Source of the DNA: QHVT01 sp035999335 | GTDB lineage: Bacteria > Acidobacteriota > Thermoanaerobaculia > Gp7-AA8 | DNA: 64,000 nt | NCBI GenBank assembly: GCA_035999335.1 | Contig: DASYGV010000082.1 | Coordinates: forward strand, 8,485-72,484 | Reading direction: 5' to 3' | Shown: piece by piece, positions 38,902 through 48,700 of the stretch | Layout of the letters: each line of letters starts with the position of its first letter | Numbering within the stretch: position 1 is the first letter of the stretch | Program-made: the position numbers and the translations under genes | Notes under the pieces: model-generated | What the model saw: the letters and a program-made list of their open reading frames with translations, nothing else | What the model was told of the DNA's origin: nothing | Databases searched by the model: none

Positions 38902-41157
38902 ATGCACCCCACCTCCCGCCTCGGCGTGTACGAGCTCGTTGACGAGCTCGGGGCGGGTGGGATGGGGGTCGTCTGGCGCGCCCACGACCGGCGCCTCGGA
39001 CGCGACGTCGCGCTGAAGATCCTGCCGCCGCATCTCGCGGCGCATCCCGACGCGCTGGTGCGATTCGAGCGCGAGGCGCGCGGACTCGCCGCGCTCTCTC
39101 ATCCGAACATCGTCTCCATCTTCGACCTCGGCGAAGACAACGGGCTGCGCTACATCGTCACCGAGCTCCTCTCCGGCGAGACGTTGCGGAGTGCGATGCA
39201 CGGTGGGCCGATGCCGTGGCGCAGAGCGACGGAAATCTGCGCCACGATCGCTGAGGGATTGGCGGCGGCGCATGCGAAGGGAATCCTCCATCGCGATCTC
39301 AAACCCGAGAACATCTTCATCACCGCGGACGACCGCGTGAAGATCCTCGACTTCGGTCTCGCGAAAGAGGTGGCGCTCTCTTCGAACGCGACGACGGTCG
39401 TGCATCAGACGGAACCGGGACGGATCCTCGGCACGCTCGGCTACACCTCGCCCGAACAGTTGCGCGGCGAGGAGATGGACTTCGCCTCGGACATCTTCTC
39501 CCTCGGCTGCGTGCTGTTCGAGATGATGAGTGGCCGGTCGGCGTTTCTCCGCAACAACTCCGCGGAGACGATCGCGGCCATCCTCACCGAGGAGCCGCCG
39601 TCGCTGCAGTCACTCACCGAGGTTCCTCCGGATATCTCGCGCATCGTGCAGCGTTGCCTGGAGAAACGTCCCGGCGCGCGCTTTCAATCGTCGAGCGATC
39701 TTGCGTTCGCACTGCGCAGTCTCACCGTCTCGCAGCGGATCGACGTCCAGCACTCGCCGCGGCGTCGTTACGGAGTGTTTGTGGCCATCGGCGCCGTCGC
39801 CATCATCGCGATCGCCTCGTATGCGATCTTCAATCGTCGGGAGCCCGCCACTCCGCAGCGCGAGGACGTTTCGCTCGCGGTGATTCCGTTCACGGCGGAC
39901 GCGGATCACGCGTACGCGGGAGAAGGCATCGCGGAGTCGCTCTTCCGCCGCCTCGCGCCGCTGCAATCCGTTCGCGTCGTCTCGCGAAAAGCTCCGGTGA
40001 ACGAGAGCCACGTTCTGCGCGGCTCGATCCGAGGAAGCAGTGACGACCTCACGGTTGCTGCGGAGATCGTGGAGCGCGCGAGCGGCCGCGCGGTGTGGAA
40101 GCGTTCGTATGAGGGCGATCTCCTCGGACTGGAGCGCCGCATCTCGTCGGACGCGGAGCAGTTCCTTCGCTCGTACGCGCACGATGAGGCCGCGAGCGCG
40201 CCGGCGCGATCGTCCACTGTCGATCCGGAGGCGTATCGCGAATATCTGAAGGGCCGCCATCACTGGAACAAGTTCACAATGCCCGGATTTACGCAGGCGC
40301 TCGAGCATTTTCAGCGCTCGATCGATCGCGATCCGACGTACGCGCTCGCGTATGCGGGTCTCGCGGACACGTACACGATGCTCGCGTTTCACGGGACGCG
40401 GCCGGACGAGTCGATGCCGAAGGCGCGTGCCGCGGCGCAACGTGCGACGGAGCTCGATCCACAGCTCGGTGAGGCGTACACGTCGCTCGGGATGGTGCTG
40501 CTCCTCTACGACTGGAAATGGCGCGAGGCGGAACAGGCGCTGCGACGCGGCGTGGAGCTCAATCCGCGCTACGCGACGGCGCATCACGCCTACGCCGTCT
40601 ACCTCGGCGTGGCCGGACGCGCCGATGAGGCGCTCCGCGAGATCGAGATGGCGTCCGAGCTCGATCCGCTCTCGCTCGTCATCTACATCGATTTGGCCTG
40701 GGTCCATTACGTGCGCAACGACGTCGCGCGCGCGATGGAGATCAGCGAACGCGCGATTCGCCACGATCCGAAGTCGCCGCTCGCGCGAGGCGAGACCGTC
40801 TGGTATCTCGATCACGCCGGACGCTACGCCGAGGCGATCGACATGTACGAGAGCGCGCTGCGGCTGGAGGAGAAGGACACGACGCCGGCGCGCGAGCTTC
40901 GCGAGGCGCTTCGCACCGGCGGCGCGAAGGGATATCTGAAGAAGAAGCTCGAGCTCGCGGTGGCGGCCGGTGAGCCGAACACCACCCGCGCCGCGATTCT
41001 GATCAAGCTCGGAGAGCACAAGCGCGCACTCGACGCGCTCGAACAGGCAGCGCGCGAACGCGAACGCGACATGATCTACGTGAAGTCGTCGCCGACGTAC
41101 GCCGCGCTGCGCGGAACGCCACGGTTCGAAAAGTTGCTCGTGGCGATGGGCTGGTAA
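38902..41157 (+). CDS. Ser/Thr protein kinase with TPR C-terminal domain
   Basis: 751 residues. The kinase domain (9-270) has LGAGGMGVVWRAHD, VALKILPPH, ILHRDLKPENIFI, DFGLAKE and YTSPEQLRGE. A membrane helix (YGVFVAIGAVAIIAIASYAIF) separates it from an exported part that resembles a TolB/adenylate-cyclase-associated region (VIPFTADADHAYAGEGIAES) and then TPR repeats (about 450-740), for example YALAYAGLADTYTMLAF and GRYAEAIDMYESALRLEE. The architecture is very common in Acidobacteria. ATG at 38902 lies seven bases after taccat. Substrates are not evident. Confidence 0.92.
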   Translation: MHPTSRLGVYELVDELGAGGMGVVWRAHDRRLGRDVALKILPPHLAAHPDALVRFEREARGLAALSHPNIVSIFDLGEDNGLRYIVTELLSGETLRSAMHGGPMPWRRATEICATIAEGLAAAHAKGILHRDLKPENIFITADDRVKILDFGLAKEVALSSNATTVVHQTEPGRILGTLGYTSPEQLRGEEMDFASDIFSLGCVLFEMMSGRSAFLRNNSAETIAAILTEEPPSLQSLTEVPPDISRIVQRCLEKRPGARFQSSSDLAFALRSLTVSQRIDVQHSPRRRYGVFVAIGAVAIIAIASYAIFNRREPATPQREDVSLAVIPFTADADHAYAGEGIAESLFRRLAPLQSVRVVSRKAPVNESHVLRGSIRGSSDDLTVAAEIVERASGRAVWKRSYEGDLLGLERRISSDAEQFLRSYAHDEAASAPARSSTVDPEAYREYLKGRHHWNKFTMPGFTQALEHFQRSIDRDPTYALAYAGLADTYTMLAFHGTRPDESMPKARAAAQRATELDPQLGEAYTSLGMVLLLYDWKWREAEQALRRGVELNPRYATAHHAYAVYLGVAGRADEALREIEMASELDPLSLVIYIDLAWVHYVRNDVARAMEISERAIRHDPKSPLARGETVWYLDHAGRYAEAIDMYESALRLEEKDTTPARELREALRTGGAKGYLKKKLELAVAAGEPNTTRAAILIKLGEHKRALDALEQAARERERDMIYVKSSPTYAALRGTPRFEKLLVAMGW

Positions 41158-41160
41158 GGT
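41155..41160 (+). promoter_or_regulatory. -10-like taaggt six bases before a start
   Basis: taaggt overlaps the stop codon of the kinase-TPR gene and is followed by six bases (aatgcc) and the ATG at 41167. This is the weakest of the six cases because the first three bases are forced by the stop codon. Confidence 0.3.
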
Positions 41161-41166
41161 AATGCC

Positions 41167-42984
41167 ATGAAATATCAACTCTGGTACTCGGTGTCCGAGC
41201 GCTCGGGTTTGCTCCTCCATCAGGATGACAAATGGACGCCCAAGGACCCCGATGCGCGGCTCATTTGGGCCGTGGAAGCGAATACCTACGACGAGGCTCT
41301 TCAGAAGCGCGACGAGTTTCTAGAGCGCGCCGGGTTTGCGTTTGCCTCGTACAGTGACCCAGATGCAGCTCAAGAGTTGGCTAGCTGCGGCGCAGACAAA
41401 CCGGGGCGGCACAGATCGGAACGATCGGCCTCGAGCGAACAGACCACTCGCGTCACGATCTTTGTCTATCAGGAACTTTACGGAAATCAGCAATCGTTTG
41501 AGGTTCCCGGTTGGATCGGCATCACTTCCGACCTCGAAGCTCATTTCGAAGACATCGTCGCGCATCTCGGAGAAGCAGCAAAAGCCTTTCCAACCCTCGA
41601 GCAAATCTATCTCGAGCGTCCGGATCGCGATCTCACCGCCATGTCCGACGAGCTCACGGTAGTCGTTCTGCGCAGCGCTGACGGCGACTCTGGCATGAGA
41701 ATGTACCAGGAGTTCAATGGCCGAATCGATGACCATGCGCTGCTCGCCGCGCTCGTCCATCGGAGACTCGGAACAGGCATCGCGGGCTGGAGATTTGTTC
41801 AAGTGAGCACATTGAAGCGCGGCGGCAACGATGAGGTGTCGATTCCCCGGCCACCGCAGACGAGCAGCGAAAAGAGCGCGAGAGCTGCTACGAGGATGCC
41901 ATTCGAACACTCACATGAAGGAGTGTTGCACATCGTCTACACCGCCCATGCCAGTGACTCCGACTTCCAAAGAATCGAAGCGGATCTCGATCACGTGGCG
42001 AAGGAGTGCCCGCATCTCGTTCTCGTGATGGAAGACGTGCTACCGCCCGAGCTCTTTCGCCAACGCCTCGATCCTTCGTTACGAAATCTCCCGCCTGACG
42101 TCCTGTTCGATCCGAGAACGAGCAATCGGAACAAGGAAGAGTTTGCAAGAGCCTATGCCAGTGCGGTCAGTGAAATGGAACGCGCGTATCGAGCCTGGAA
42201 CGCGGCTCCGGTGACGCGAAAGCAGACGATCTTCGGCGAGGTGAGTCCATTTGATCGCAGGCTCCTCGCGTGGGCGGACGCTCACGGCGTCGAGATCGTT
42301 CGCGGAGAGACTTCGCTCGAGGCGTGGCTCACGCAAGCACGGAGTTCTGCCTTTCGGCGCACAGCCGTTGCCGCTGCGAAAGGCGATCCGGCGAGTCTGT
42401 GGGCCGAGAATCGCAAGGAATGCGAGCTTCTCTCCAGGGCGATTCAGTTGCGAGACGCAGATACCAATGCGCAGCTCACGCGGCTCCTGCTAGTCGAACG
42501 GCGTGGCCATGACGTGCTCTACGTCGTCGGCGCGCTCCATTCCGTCACCGAGGATCTGCTCGTGCGCGGCCTCAAAACCATCGTCCATGAGAAACGGATT
42601 CTCGCGTCACTCACTGTGGGATTCATCGAGGCGTTGATCAGGAACACCTTTGACGATCAGCCGACCGCAGTACAAGAGCGGCTCGAGACGCTCTCGTTTC
42701 TCCAGGAGCGGCTCCAGGTGTTGGCGCGGCCGACCACGTCGGTAGACGATGTCGCGCAAATCGTTCTCGAGATCGACAGGGAAGCAGCCGCGCGGAACCT
42801 CACGCTGCGACAGATTGTCGACCATATGATTACAACCCCGGACTTTCAGAACGCGGCGAGCCCCCTCGATGGTGTCAAACTGCGTTGGCTCATCGCTTTT
42901 GCATTCATCATCGACATGATTTACGGCGGCTTCATTCTCCGCACCGAGGTTGAGGAGCAACTGTACGTGTCGCCCGTGACGTAA
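41167..42984 (+). CDS. 605-residue protein of unknown function with TraB/EreA-like motif pair
   Basis: I do not recognise a named family. The N-terminal 65 residues (MKYQLWYSVSERSGLLLHQD) look like a small stand-alone module. Two alpha/beta units follow. In the second half, LHIVYTAHASDSDFQRIEAD with VLVMEDVLPPELF, and later LYVVGALHSVTEDLL, recall the paired GxxH motifs and Glu of the TraB/GumN/EreA-ChaN (TIKI) group. A helical region with VEEQL at the very end closes it. There is no signal peptide. The base composition looks lower in G+C than its neighbours, suggesting recent acquisition. It begins 10 bases after the kinase gene, so it may be co-transcribed. Confidence 0.55.
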   Translation: MKYQLWYSVSERSGLLLHQDDKWTPKDPDARLIWAVEANTYDEALQKRDEFLERAGFAFASYSDPDAAQELASCGADKPGRHRSERSASSEQTTRVTIFVYQELYGNQQSFEVPGWIGITSDLEAHFEDIVAHLGEAAKAFPTLEQIYLERPDRDLTAMSDELTVVVLRSADGDSGMRMYQEFNGRIDDHALLAALVHRRLGTGIAGWRFVQVSTLKRGGNDEVSIPRPPQTSSEKSARAATRMPFEHSHEGVLHIVYTAHASDSDFQRIEADLDHVAKECPHLVLVMEDVLPPELFRQRLDPSLRNLPPDVLFDPRTSNRNKEEFARAYASAVSEMERAYRAWNAAPVTRKQTIFGEVSPFDRRLLAWADAHGVEIVRGETSLEAWLTQARSSAFRRTAVAAAKGDPASLWAENRKECELLSRAIQLRDADTNAQLTRLLLVERRGHDVLYVVGALHSVTEDLLVRGLKTIVHEKRILASLTVGFIEALIRNTFDDQPTAVQERLETLSFLQERLQVLARPTTSVDDVAQIVLEIDREAAARNLTLRQIVDHMITTPDFQNAASPLDGVKLRWLIAFAFIIDMIYGGFILRTEVEEQLYVSPVT

Positions 42985-43038
42985 TGGATCGGCACGAAGT
43001 AAGATCGCGCGCGGCGCGTTGTTGGCAAGGAGGCACAC

Positions 43039-43983
43039 ATGGCAAAAAGAAAACTCATCGCCGTCGTCGGTGCGACCGGTGCGCAGGGTGGCGGATTGTG
43101 TGAGGCGATCCTTGACGATCCGAATGGCGACTTCGCCTGCCGCGCGATCACGCGCGATCCGGGGAAGGACAAGGCCAAAGCGCTCGCGGCGAAAGGCGCT
43201 GAAGTCGTTCCAGCCGATCTCGATGATGTGCATAGCCTCGAGAAGGCCTTCGCCGGCGCGTACGGAGTCTACGGCGTCACGAATTTCTGGGAGCACTTCT
43301 CCGGCGAGAAGGAAAAAGCGCAGGCGAAGAACATCGCCGACGCGGCGCGCGCCGCCGGTGCGAAGCACGTCATCTGGTCGACGCTCGAAGACACGCGCAA
43401 GCTGATGAAGCCCGACGACACGCGCATGCCGATGCTGCAGGAGAAGTATCGCGTGCCGCACTTCGATGCGAAGGCCGAGGCCGACGCGTATTTCGAGGGA
43501 CTCCCGGTGACGTTCCTCGTCACGTCGTTCTACTGGGACAACCTCTACATGTTCGGACTCGCGCCGAAGAAGGGCGACGACGGCGTCTACAGCTGGGTAT
43601 TTCCGATGGGGAGTGCAAAGCTCGCGGGCCTCGCATCCGAAGACATCGGAAAAATTGCGTACGGCATCTTCAAAGCGGGATCGCAGTACATCGGCAAGAC
43701 GGTCGGCATCACGAGCGAGAACCTGACCCTGCACGAAATGAGCGAGAAGCTCGGCAAGGGTCTCGGCATCGGCACCGTGCGCTACATCGCGGTCGAGCCG
43801 GACGCCTATCGCGGGTTCGGCTTCCCCGGCGCCGACGAGATGGGCAACATGTTCCAGGTCAATCGCGACTTCGAGACCGAGGTCCTCGGCGCGCGGAGCG
43901 CGGAAACAGCGCGAGCGCTCAATCCCGACTTACAGACCTTCGATCAGTTCATCGCGAAGAACAAAAGCAAGATCCCGACGTAA
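43039..43983 (+). CDS. NmrA-like NAD(P)-binding protein
   Basis: 314 residues, with a good ribosome binding site (aaggagg, seven bases upstream). The dinucleotide-binding loop is VVGATGAQGGGLCEAILDDP. The NmrA pattern continues with AITRDPGKDKAKALAAKGAE, GAYGVYGVTNFWE and the QEKYRVPHFDAKAE block. Such proteins sense NAD(P) redox state or act as isoflavone-reductase-like enzymes. The catalytic Tyr-Lys pair of SDRs is not obvious, so a sensor role is as likely as an enzymatic one. It appears monocistronic and is followed by a strong hairpin. Confidence 0.85.
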   Translation: MAKRKLIAVVGATGAQGGGLCEAILDDPNGDFACRAITRDPGKDKAKALAAKGAEVVPADLDDVHSLEKAFAGAYGVYGVTNFWEHFSGEKEKAQAKNIADAARAAGAKHVIWSTLEDTRKLMKPDDTRMPMLQEKYRVPHFDAKAEADAYFEGLPVTFLVTSFYWDNLYMFGLAPKKGDDGVYSWVFPMGSAKLAGLASEDIGKIAYGIFKAGSQYIGKTVGITSENLTLHEMSEKLGKGLGIGTVRYIAVEPDAYRGFGFPGADEMGNMFQVNRDFETEVLGARSAETARALNPDLQTFDQFIAKNKSKIPT

Positions 43984-43986
43984 TCT

Positions 43987-44020
43987 CAACGTAGGGCGAG
44001 CTTCGGCCCGCCCTACGTTG
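43987..44020. terminator. Bidirectional hairpin between convergent genes
   Basis: Perfect 12-base arms (caacgtagggcg and cgccctacgttg) surround a 10-base loop. It lies between the NmrA-like gene and the first of the convergent twin genes, the expected position for a shared terminator. There is no T-tract. Confidence 0.6.
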
Positions 44021-44029
44021 GTCGAAGCT

Positions 44030-44875
44030 TCACGGCCACTGCGAGTTGGAACATTCGGAGTCGATGATCATGATTTCGGGCAGACTCGACCCGCTCCGGG
44101 CAGGTCTACGCTTTTTCATCAGCGATTCGTCGCATGACTTGCAGACATTGCTGACGTCCAGGTGATGTGTGCAGTTACTCGTCCCGCCCATGGCGTCGTA
44201 AGCCTGGTGATGAGGAAGGGACTCGACCAATGACGTCAGGGGGGTCTCGATGTCGAGACGCGTCGGCGGAATGTTCACGAGGAAAACCGTGGCATCGGGT
44301 TTCAAGGTGATGGTCTTCGCCGGTTCGGATGCATTCGTTGCAACGATGACGAAACTTCCGTTGGTCTTGAGGAACAGACGTGTGTCGGCGCGGCCGCCGC
44401 TCGGACTGTCATTCGACTGCCGCGCGACACACACTTCCAGAGATCCTTCTGGAATGTCCACGACCGCGGCAGCGCTCGTGTAGTGAGGCGGTTGAAATGG
44501 CGCCTGAAGAGTCATCGTGGAACAGGCGTGAGGCAGGTCGCGTGGAATCGACGGCGTTCCATTGGCGGCGCTGGTCACGAATTGCAGCCGCTCGTGCTGG
44601 AGAACGACGTACTCCCACGTTTCTCGAAAATTCGCCGGCGTCCAGTTCGAGATCCCGAGTTTGTCCGATTTCTCGTAAATGATCGCAGCGACGTGGGGCT
44701 CGACGGCACGCACAGGCTCGGACGAACGTCTGCCACGGCCGACGCGTTGCGTCGCTGATTCCACTGCAAATCCCTCGATGCGAGGAACGATCGCCTTCAC
44801 GCCCGGATCGTTCGGGACGCTGGCCGTCAACATGACGATGCCAATGAAATGAATGACTGCTTCCGTTGCGCTCAT
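44030..44875 (-). CDS. Twin small protein B of the sigma/CHAT operon (unknown family)
   Basis: 281 residues, paralogue of the next gene. N-terminal hydrophobic stretch (AVIHFIGIVMLTAS) followed by VPNDPGVKAIVPRI, which the twin repeats almost exactly. A central beta-rich region (AAAVVDIPEGSLEVCVA, KTITLKPDATVFLVNIPP) and two extra Cys pairs (CTHHLDVSNVCKSCDESLM) follow. The last residues, IMIIDSECSNSQWP, are shared with the twin. The start at 44875 has gaggagagg upstream and lies 10 bases after the twin's stop. No known domain is visible. Position as the last gene of an operon with a CHAT protease makes it a candidate substrate or target. Confidence 0.7.
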   Translation of the reverse strand: MSATEAVIHFIGIVMLTASVPNDPGVKAIVPRIEGFAVESATQRVGRGRRSSEPVRAVEPHVAAIIYEKSDKLGISNWTPANFRETWEYVVLQHERLQFVTSAANGTPSIPRDLPHACSTMTLQAPFQPPHYTSAAAVVDIPEGSLEVCVARQSNDSPSGGRADTRLFLKTNGSFVIVATNASEPAKTITLKPDATVFLVNIPPTRLDIETPLTSLVESLPHHQAYDAMGGTSNCTHHLDVSNVCKSCDESLMKKRRPARSGSSLPEIMIIDSECSNSQWP

Positions 44876-44885
44876 CGTCCTCTCC

Positions 44886-45710
44886 TCACGGCCACTGCGA
44901 GTTGGAGCATTCGGAGTCGATGATCATCGGGAAAATCTTCGTGGGAGGATCGTTTTGGGCCCTCTTGTAGGCGGTCAGGAGTGGGATCGTGTCGCAGCTA
45001 GAGAGGCCGACGGGCTTGGCGGGCTCCGGACGGCTGGCGCACGGCTTGTCGAGCATGTCGTTGTATGCGTCCCAGTGCGGCTCGCCGCTGGCGTGGATCA
45101 CATCCGGACTGTCGGTCAGGAATGACGGTGGGACGTTCGCCACGTAAACCACGGCTTCGGCGTCGAGGGTGATCGTCTTTGCCTTTTCGCCCGGCTTCTT
45201 CGCCGTGATGACCAGGACGTTGCGGGTCTTGATGGCGAGACGTGTGTCGACACGCGAGCTTCCTGTCTCGCATGCATCGAGGGCGCCGGCAGGAATGTCG
45301 ATCACGCCGGCCGCGCCGCGATACGGAAATTGAAACTGGGGCCGCAATGCCGGCTTGACCTGGTACACGTCGCACGAGCCCGCACCGGTGCGCGGCAGCA
45401 GGATCGGGACCGCGGACGCGTCATTGCCGCCGTCCGTGATGAACTGCACGCGCTCGCCATTGAGCTCGACGTACTCCCAGTTGCGCAGCTTTTTTGGTTT
45501 CCAAAGGGGGCTGCCGGTGAGGCGATCCTCCGCTCGATAGAGGATTACCGCCTTGTGGTCTTCGACGCCTTCGACGAAGCTCACGACGGTCGTGTTGGGG
45601 TGATGGGAATGTGCGATTCGCGGCACGATTGCGTGGATTCCCGGATCGTTCGGGATCTGCGCGGAAAAGAGCACGATGCCGATGAATTGAATGATTGCTG
45701 TCGTGTCCAT
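44886..45710 (-). CDS. Twin small protein A of the sigma/CHAT operon (unknown family)
   Basis: 274 residues. It shares with the 44030 gene the N-terminus (IIQFIGIVLFSAQIPNDPG), the central block (GVIDIPAGALDACE, KTITLDAEAVVYVANVPPS) and the C-terminal tail MIIDSECSNSQWP, while the middle differs. Start at 45710 has agagagg upstream and is 24 bases after the CHAT gene. The hydrophobic N-terminus is short and may be a signal or membrane anchor, so export is possible. I see no catalytic motif. The near-identical tail DNA in the two genes suggests recent duplication, gene conversion or strong selection. Confidence 0.7.
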   Translation of the reverse strand: MDTTAIIQFIGIVLFSAQIPNDPGIHAIVPRIAHSHHPNTTVVSFVEGVEDHKAVILYRAEDRLTGSPLWKPKKLRNWEYVELNGERVQFITDGGNDASAVPILLPRTGAGSCDVYQVKPALRPQFQFPYRGAAGVIDIPAGALDACETGSSRVDTRLAIKTRNVLVITAKKPGEKAKTITLDAEAVVYVANVPPSFLTDSPDVIHASGEPHWDAYNDMLDKPCASRPEPAKPVGLSSCDTIPLLTAYKRAQNDPPTKIFPMIIDSECSNSQWP

Positions 45711-45734
45711 AGAAACCTCTCTCTCATGTCGGTT

Positions 45735-48700
45735 TCAAAGGTTGCTGAGAACTTCCACCGCGGACCAACTTGCCGGATGCTGCATACGCGGATCGGATGA
45801 CTGCAGCATCGCGATCTGCGCTGCGCGTAATGCGCCGGCGGGTACCTCGCCGGCGTCAAGGGATTCATGAAAACGGATGAAGAGGAAAGCGGCGGTGTCG
45901 TCGTCGATTTCCCAGAGCGTGCCGACGACCGCGCTCGCACCCGCGGTCAGGAACGCGCGGGCGAGGCTCGGCATCCCCGCGACGTGCGTGGTCTCGCCGC
46001 GCAGCGTGCCGCATGCGGATAGGACGACCAGCGGACGCGCGCGCAAGTCGAGACGCGCGATGTCACTCGCGGAGAGAAGGCCGGAGTCGTTTCCCTCGGA
46101 CGCGAGGAGCAGCGCACCGTACGATTCGGCATTGCTGTCGGCGTGACCGGCGTAGTGCACGAGCGTGCTCCCGGCGATCGCGTCGATCACCCGCGCGCGC
46201 GTCGCGGCCTTTCCTTCGAGGATCGTGGCGCCATGCATGGCTGCAATGCGCTCGGCTTCACTGCGGCTCAACGGCAGATCGCTCCTCGGATCCGCGATGA
46301 CGATCGCATTCGACGCAGGACGGGCTTCAGCGCGTCCATCGGTCATCGCGATCGATTGCGCCACTCGCAGCGCATAGTCTTGGATCAGATATTGCCGCCC
46401 GTCGTGCAGCGCCGAGAACGGCAACATGTGCAGCAGCCGGTCCGGCACGATCACCAGCTCGCGCGCGGCGCCGATGTGTTTCGAGACCGGCGCGATCAGC
46501 AATGCGTTGAGCGCTTCCGCCTCGGCGCGAACGTTTTCTCGTGCTTGCAACCGGCTCGCGAACGACAAAACGCGCGTGCTGAGCGCCTTTCGTTCGATCG
46601 GGACTCTCGCGGCCGCGATTCCTTCGCGCGTGACGCAGAAGATCGCCACCGCGTGCGGAAGCACCGCGTACTCGACGACAGCGACGCCGTCCGGCACGCT
46701 TGCCGGCCGATAGTCGCGCGCCGCGAGCGCGTGCGCGCGGTCGGCGACGGCGAACGCTTCCGCGATCTCTCCGCGCTCGAGGTGAAGATCGATGATCTCG
46801 TCGATCGTCTGGGCCGCGACGTCCAGAAACGCCACGGTTACAGCTCCCGGGCTGACGTTTTCCCGTTGCCTGTCGATCTCTCGCAGCGCGGCGCGGTAAT
46901 CGCCAACGGCGTCTTCGGTTCGTCCGGCCGCGCGATGGGCTCGGGCGCGCTGCAGGTACGCGTCAGGAAGGTAGATGAACAGGTCATGACCTTCGAAGAA
47001 GGAGATGCTCGCGTCGAGCGCAGAGATCGCGGCAGACGGATCGGACGCGCGCTGCAGCACGGCGGCGGCGATCTCGATCTGGGCGTTCCGCGCTTCGCGA
47101 GCCTCACGACCGGTTACGTTTTTCAGCTCCGCGCGCGCTTCGCCGAGCCAGCGGTGCGCAGCGGGAAGGTTGCCCGCTCGCTCGGCGAGGCGCGCGCGGA
47201 CGGTCAGCACGACCGTGCGTACCTGGGGATTGCTTTCCGTTTCGATCGCGACGTCCATCACCGCTTCCGCGGCGTCGTAGTGATCCGCCGCCGCGAGTCC
47301 GACGGCGGCTGCGTGCAGAATCGAGGCGATGCGTGGCCCGTTGCCGTCGAGTTGCGCGAGGGCTTCGGCAAACTGGCGCCACGCCAGGTCGGTCGCGCCG
47401 ATGCGCTCGAGCGCGGCTGCGCGAATGGTCGCTGTGGTGGCGGCGTTCCCGCGTTCGCCGAGGTCGGAGAAGGTCGCGGACGATTGCGCCGCGTACCGTA
47501 CCGCGGTGCCCCAGTCCGCCGCCGCATTCGCATTGCGGGCGAGCGTCCACTCGATCCCGGCGGACAACGCGCGATACGCGGGATCAATTCGCGGCCGTAG
47601 CGTCTGGAGCAACTGGTCCGATTCGCCGGCGCGGTTGAGATCGAACGCACACTGTGCCGCGAAATACGCGGCGGCGTTCGCCAGCGGGCTGCCGGCGGCG
47701 CGAAGCGAAGGCTCCGCATCGTGGAAGAGCTTCTCGGCCTCCTCGTGTCGTCGCTCTTTCGCGGCTCCGCGCGCATCGCGATAGCGGCGATGAGCTTCGG
47801 CGATCGCGATGCTCGGCGTCCGCTCCAGGATGGTCACCACGTCGAGCAACAAGCGCTCGCCGTTGGCTGCGAAGAGCTCTTCGGCGATCGCGCGAACGAG
47901 CACGAGACGCTCCGCGGCGCGCACCGCATCGTTGGCCACGCGCGCGTCCGCCCATTCGCCGAGGAGCGTGTCTTCGCCGTACAGCCGTGCCTGCTGAGGA
48001 AAGCGGCGCACGAGCGTGGCGATCGCCGGGCGATCGCCGGCCGCGCGCCCGATCTCCTTGTCGAATTCAAGACGGGTTGCGGCGCCGAGCTTGCGGAGGT
48101 GCTCGTGCGCCTCATTGCTCCATTCGCTGTTCGGTTCGAGAGCGAGATAACGCTTCCACGCCTGTCGCGCGGCTTCGTGCGTTCCCATACGCTCCAGGAT
48201 CAGCGCGCGGTTGAAGTGCGCTTCCGGCGAGCGGGGATCGAGCTCGATGGCGCGGTTGGCGGCGTCGAGGGCGAACGGCAATTCCGCCATTCGCTCCTCG
48301 TGCACCGCGACCGCGAGTCGCGCTGCGGCGAGGTCGTTCCAGATCGCCGCGTGCTTCGACTCGTCCGCCGTACGGGCGAGCGCGTCCCGGCTCGCCACAT
48401 ACTGGTCGATGAGAAGCTGAGCGACTCCCGCTGCGTGCCGCGTTTCGACAGCGTCGTCGTGAAGCGCGAGTACCTCGTGCGCCACGCTGACGAGCTCGTG
48501 CTCGGTCTGCGTGGCGGACGCGTTGCGGGCACCTCCCCGAAACGGCGCCCACCGGAATCCGGACAACCGTCCTTCCACCCAGCGGTACTCTCGCGGAGAC
48601 GCATCGATGAGAGAGGTGAGCGGCGCCGGCCTCCGGAGGAGCGGAATGGTGGCGACGATCGCCGCCGCGGCTGCCGCCGCGGCCCAGCCCTTCCATCCGA

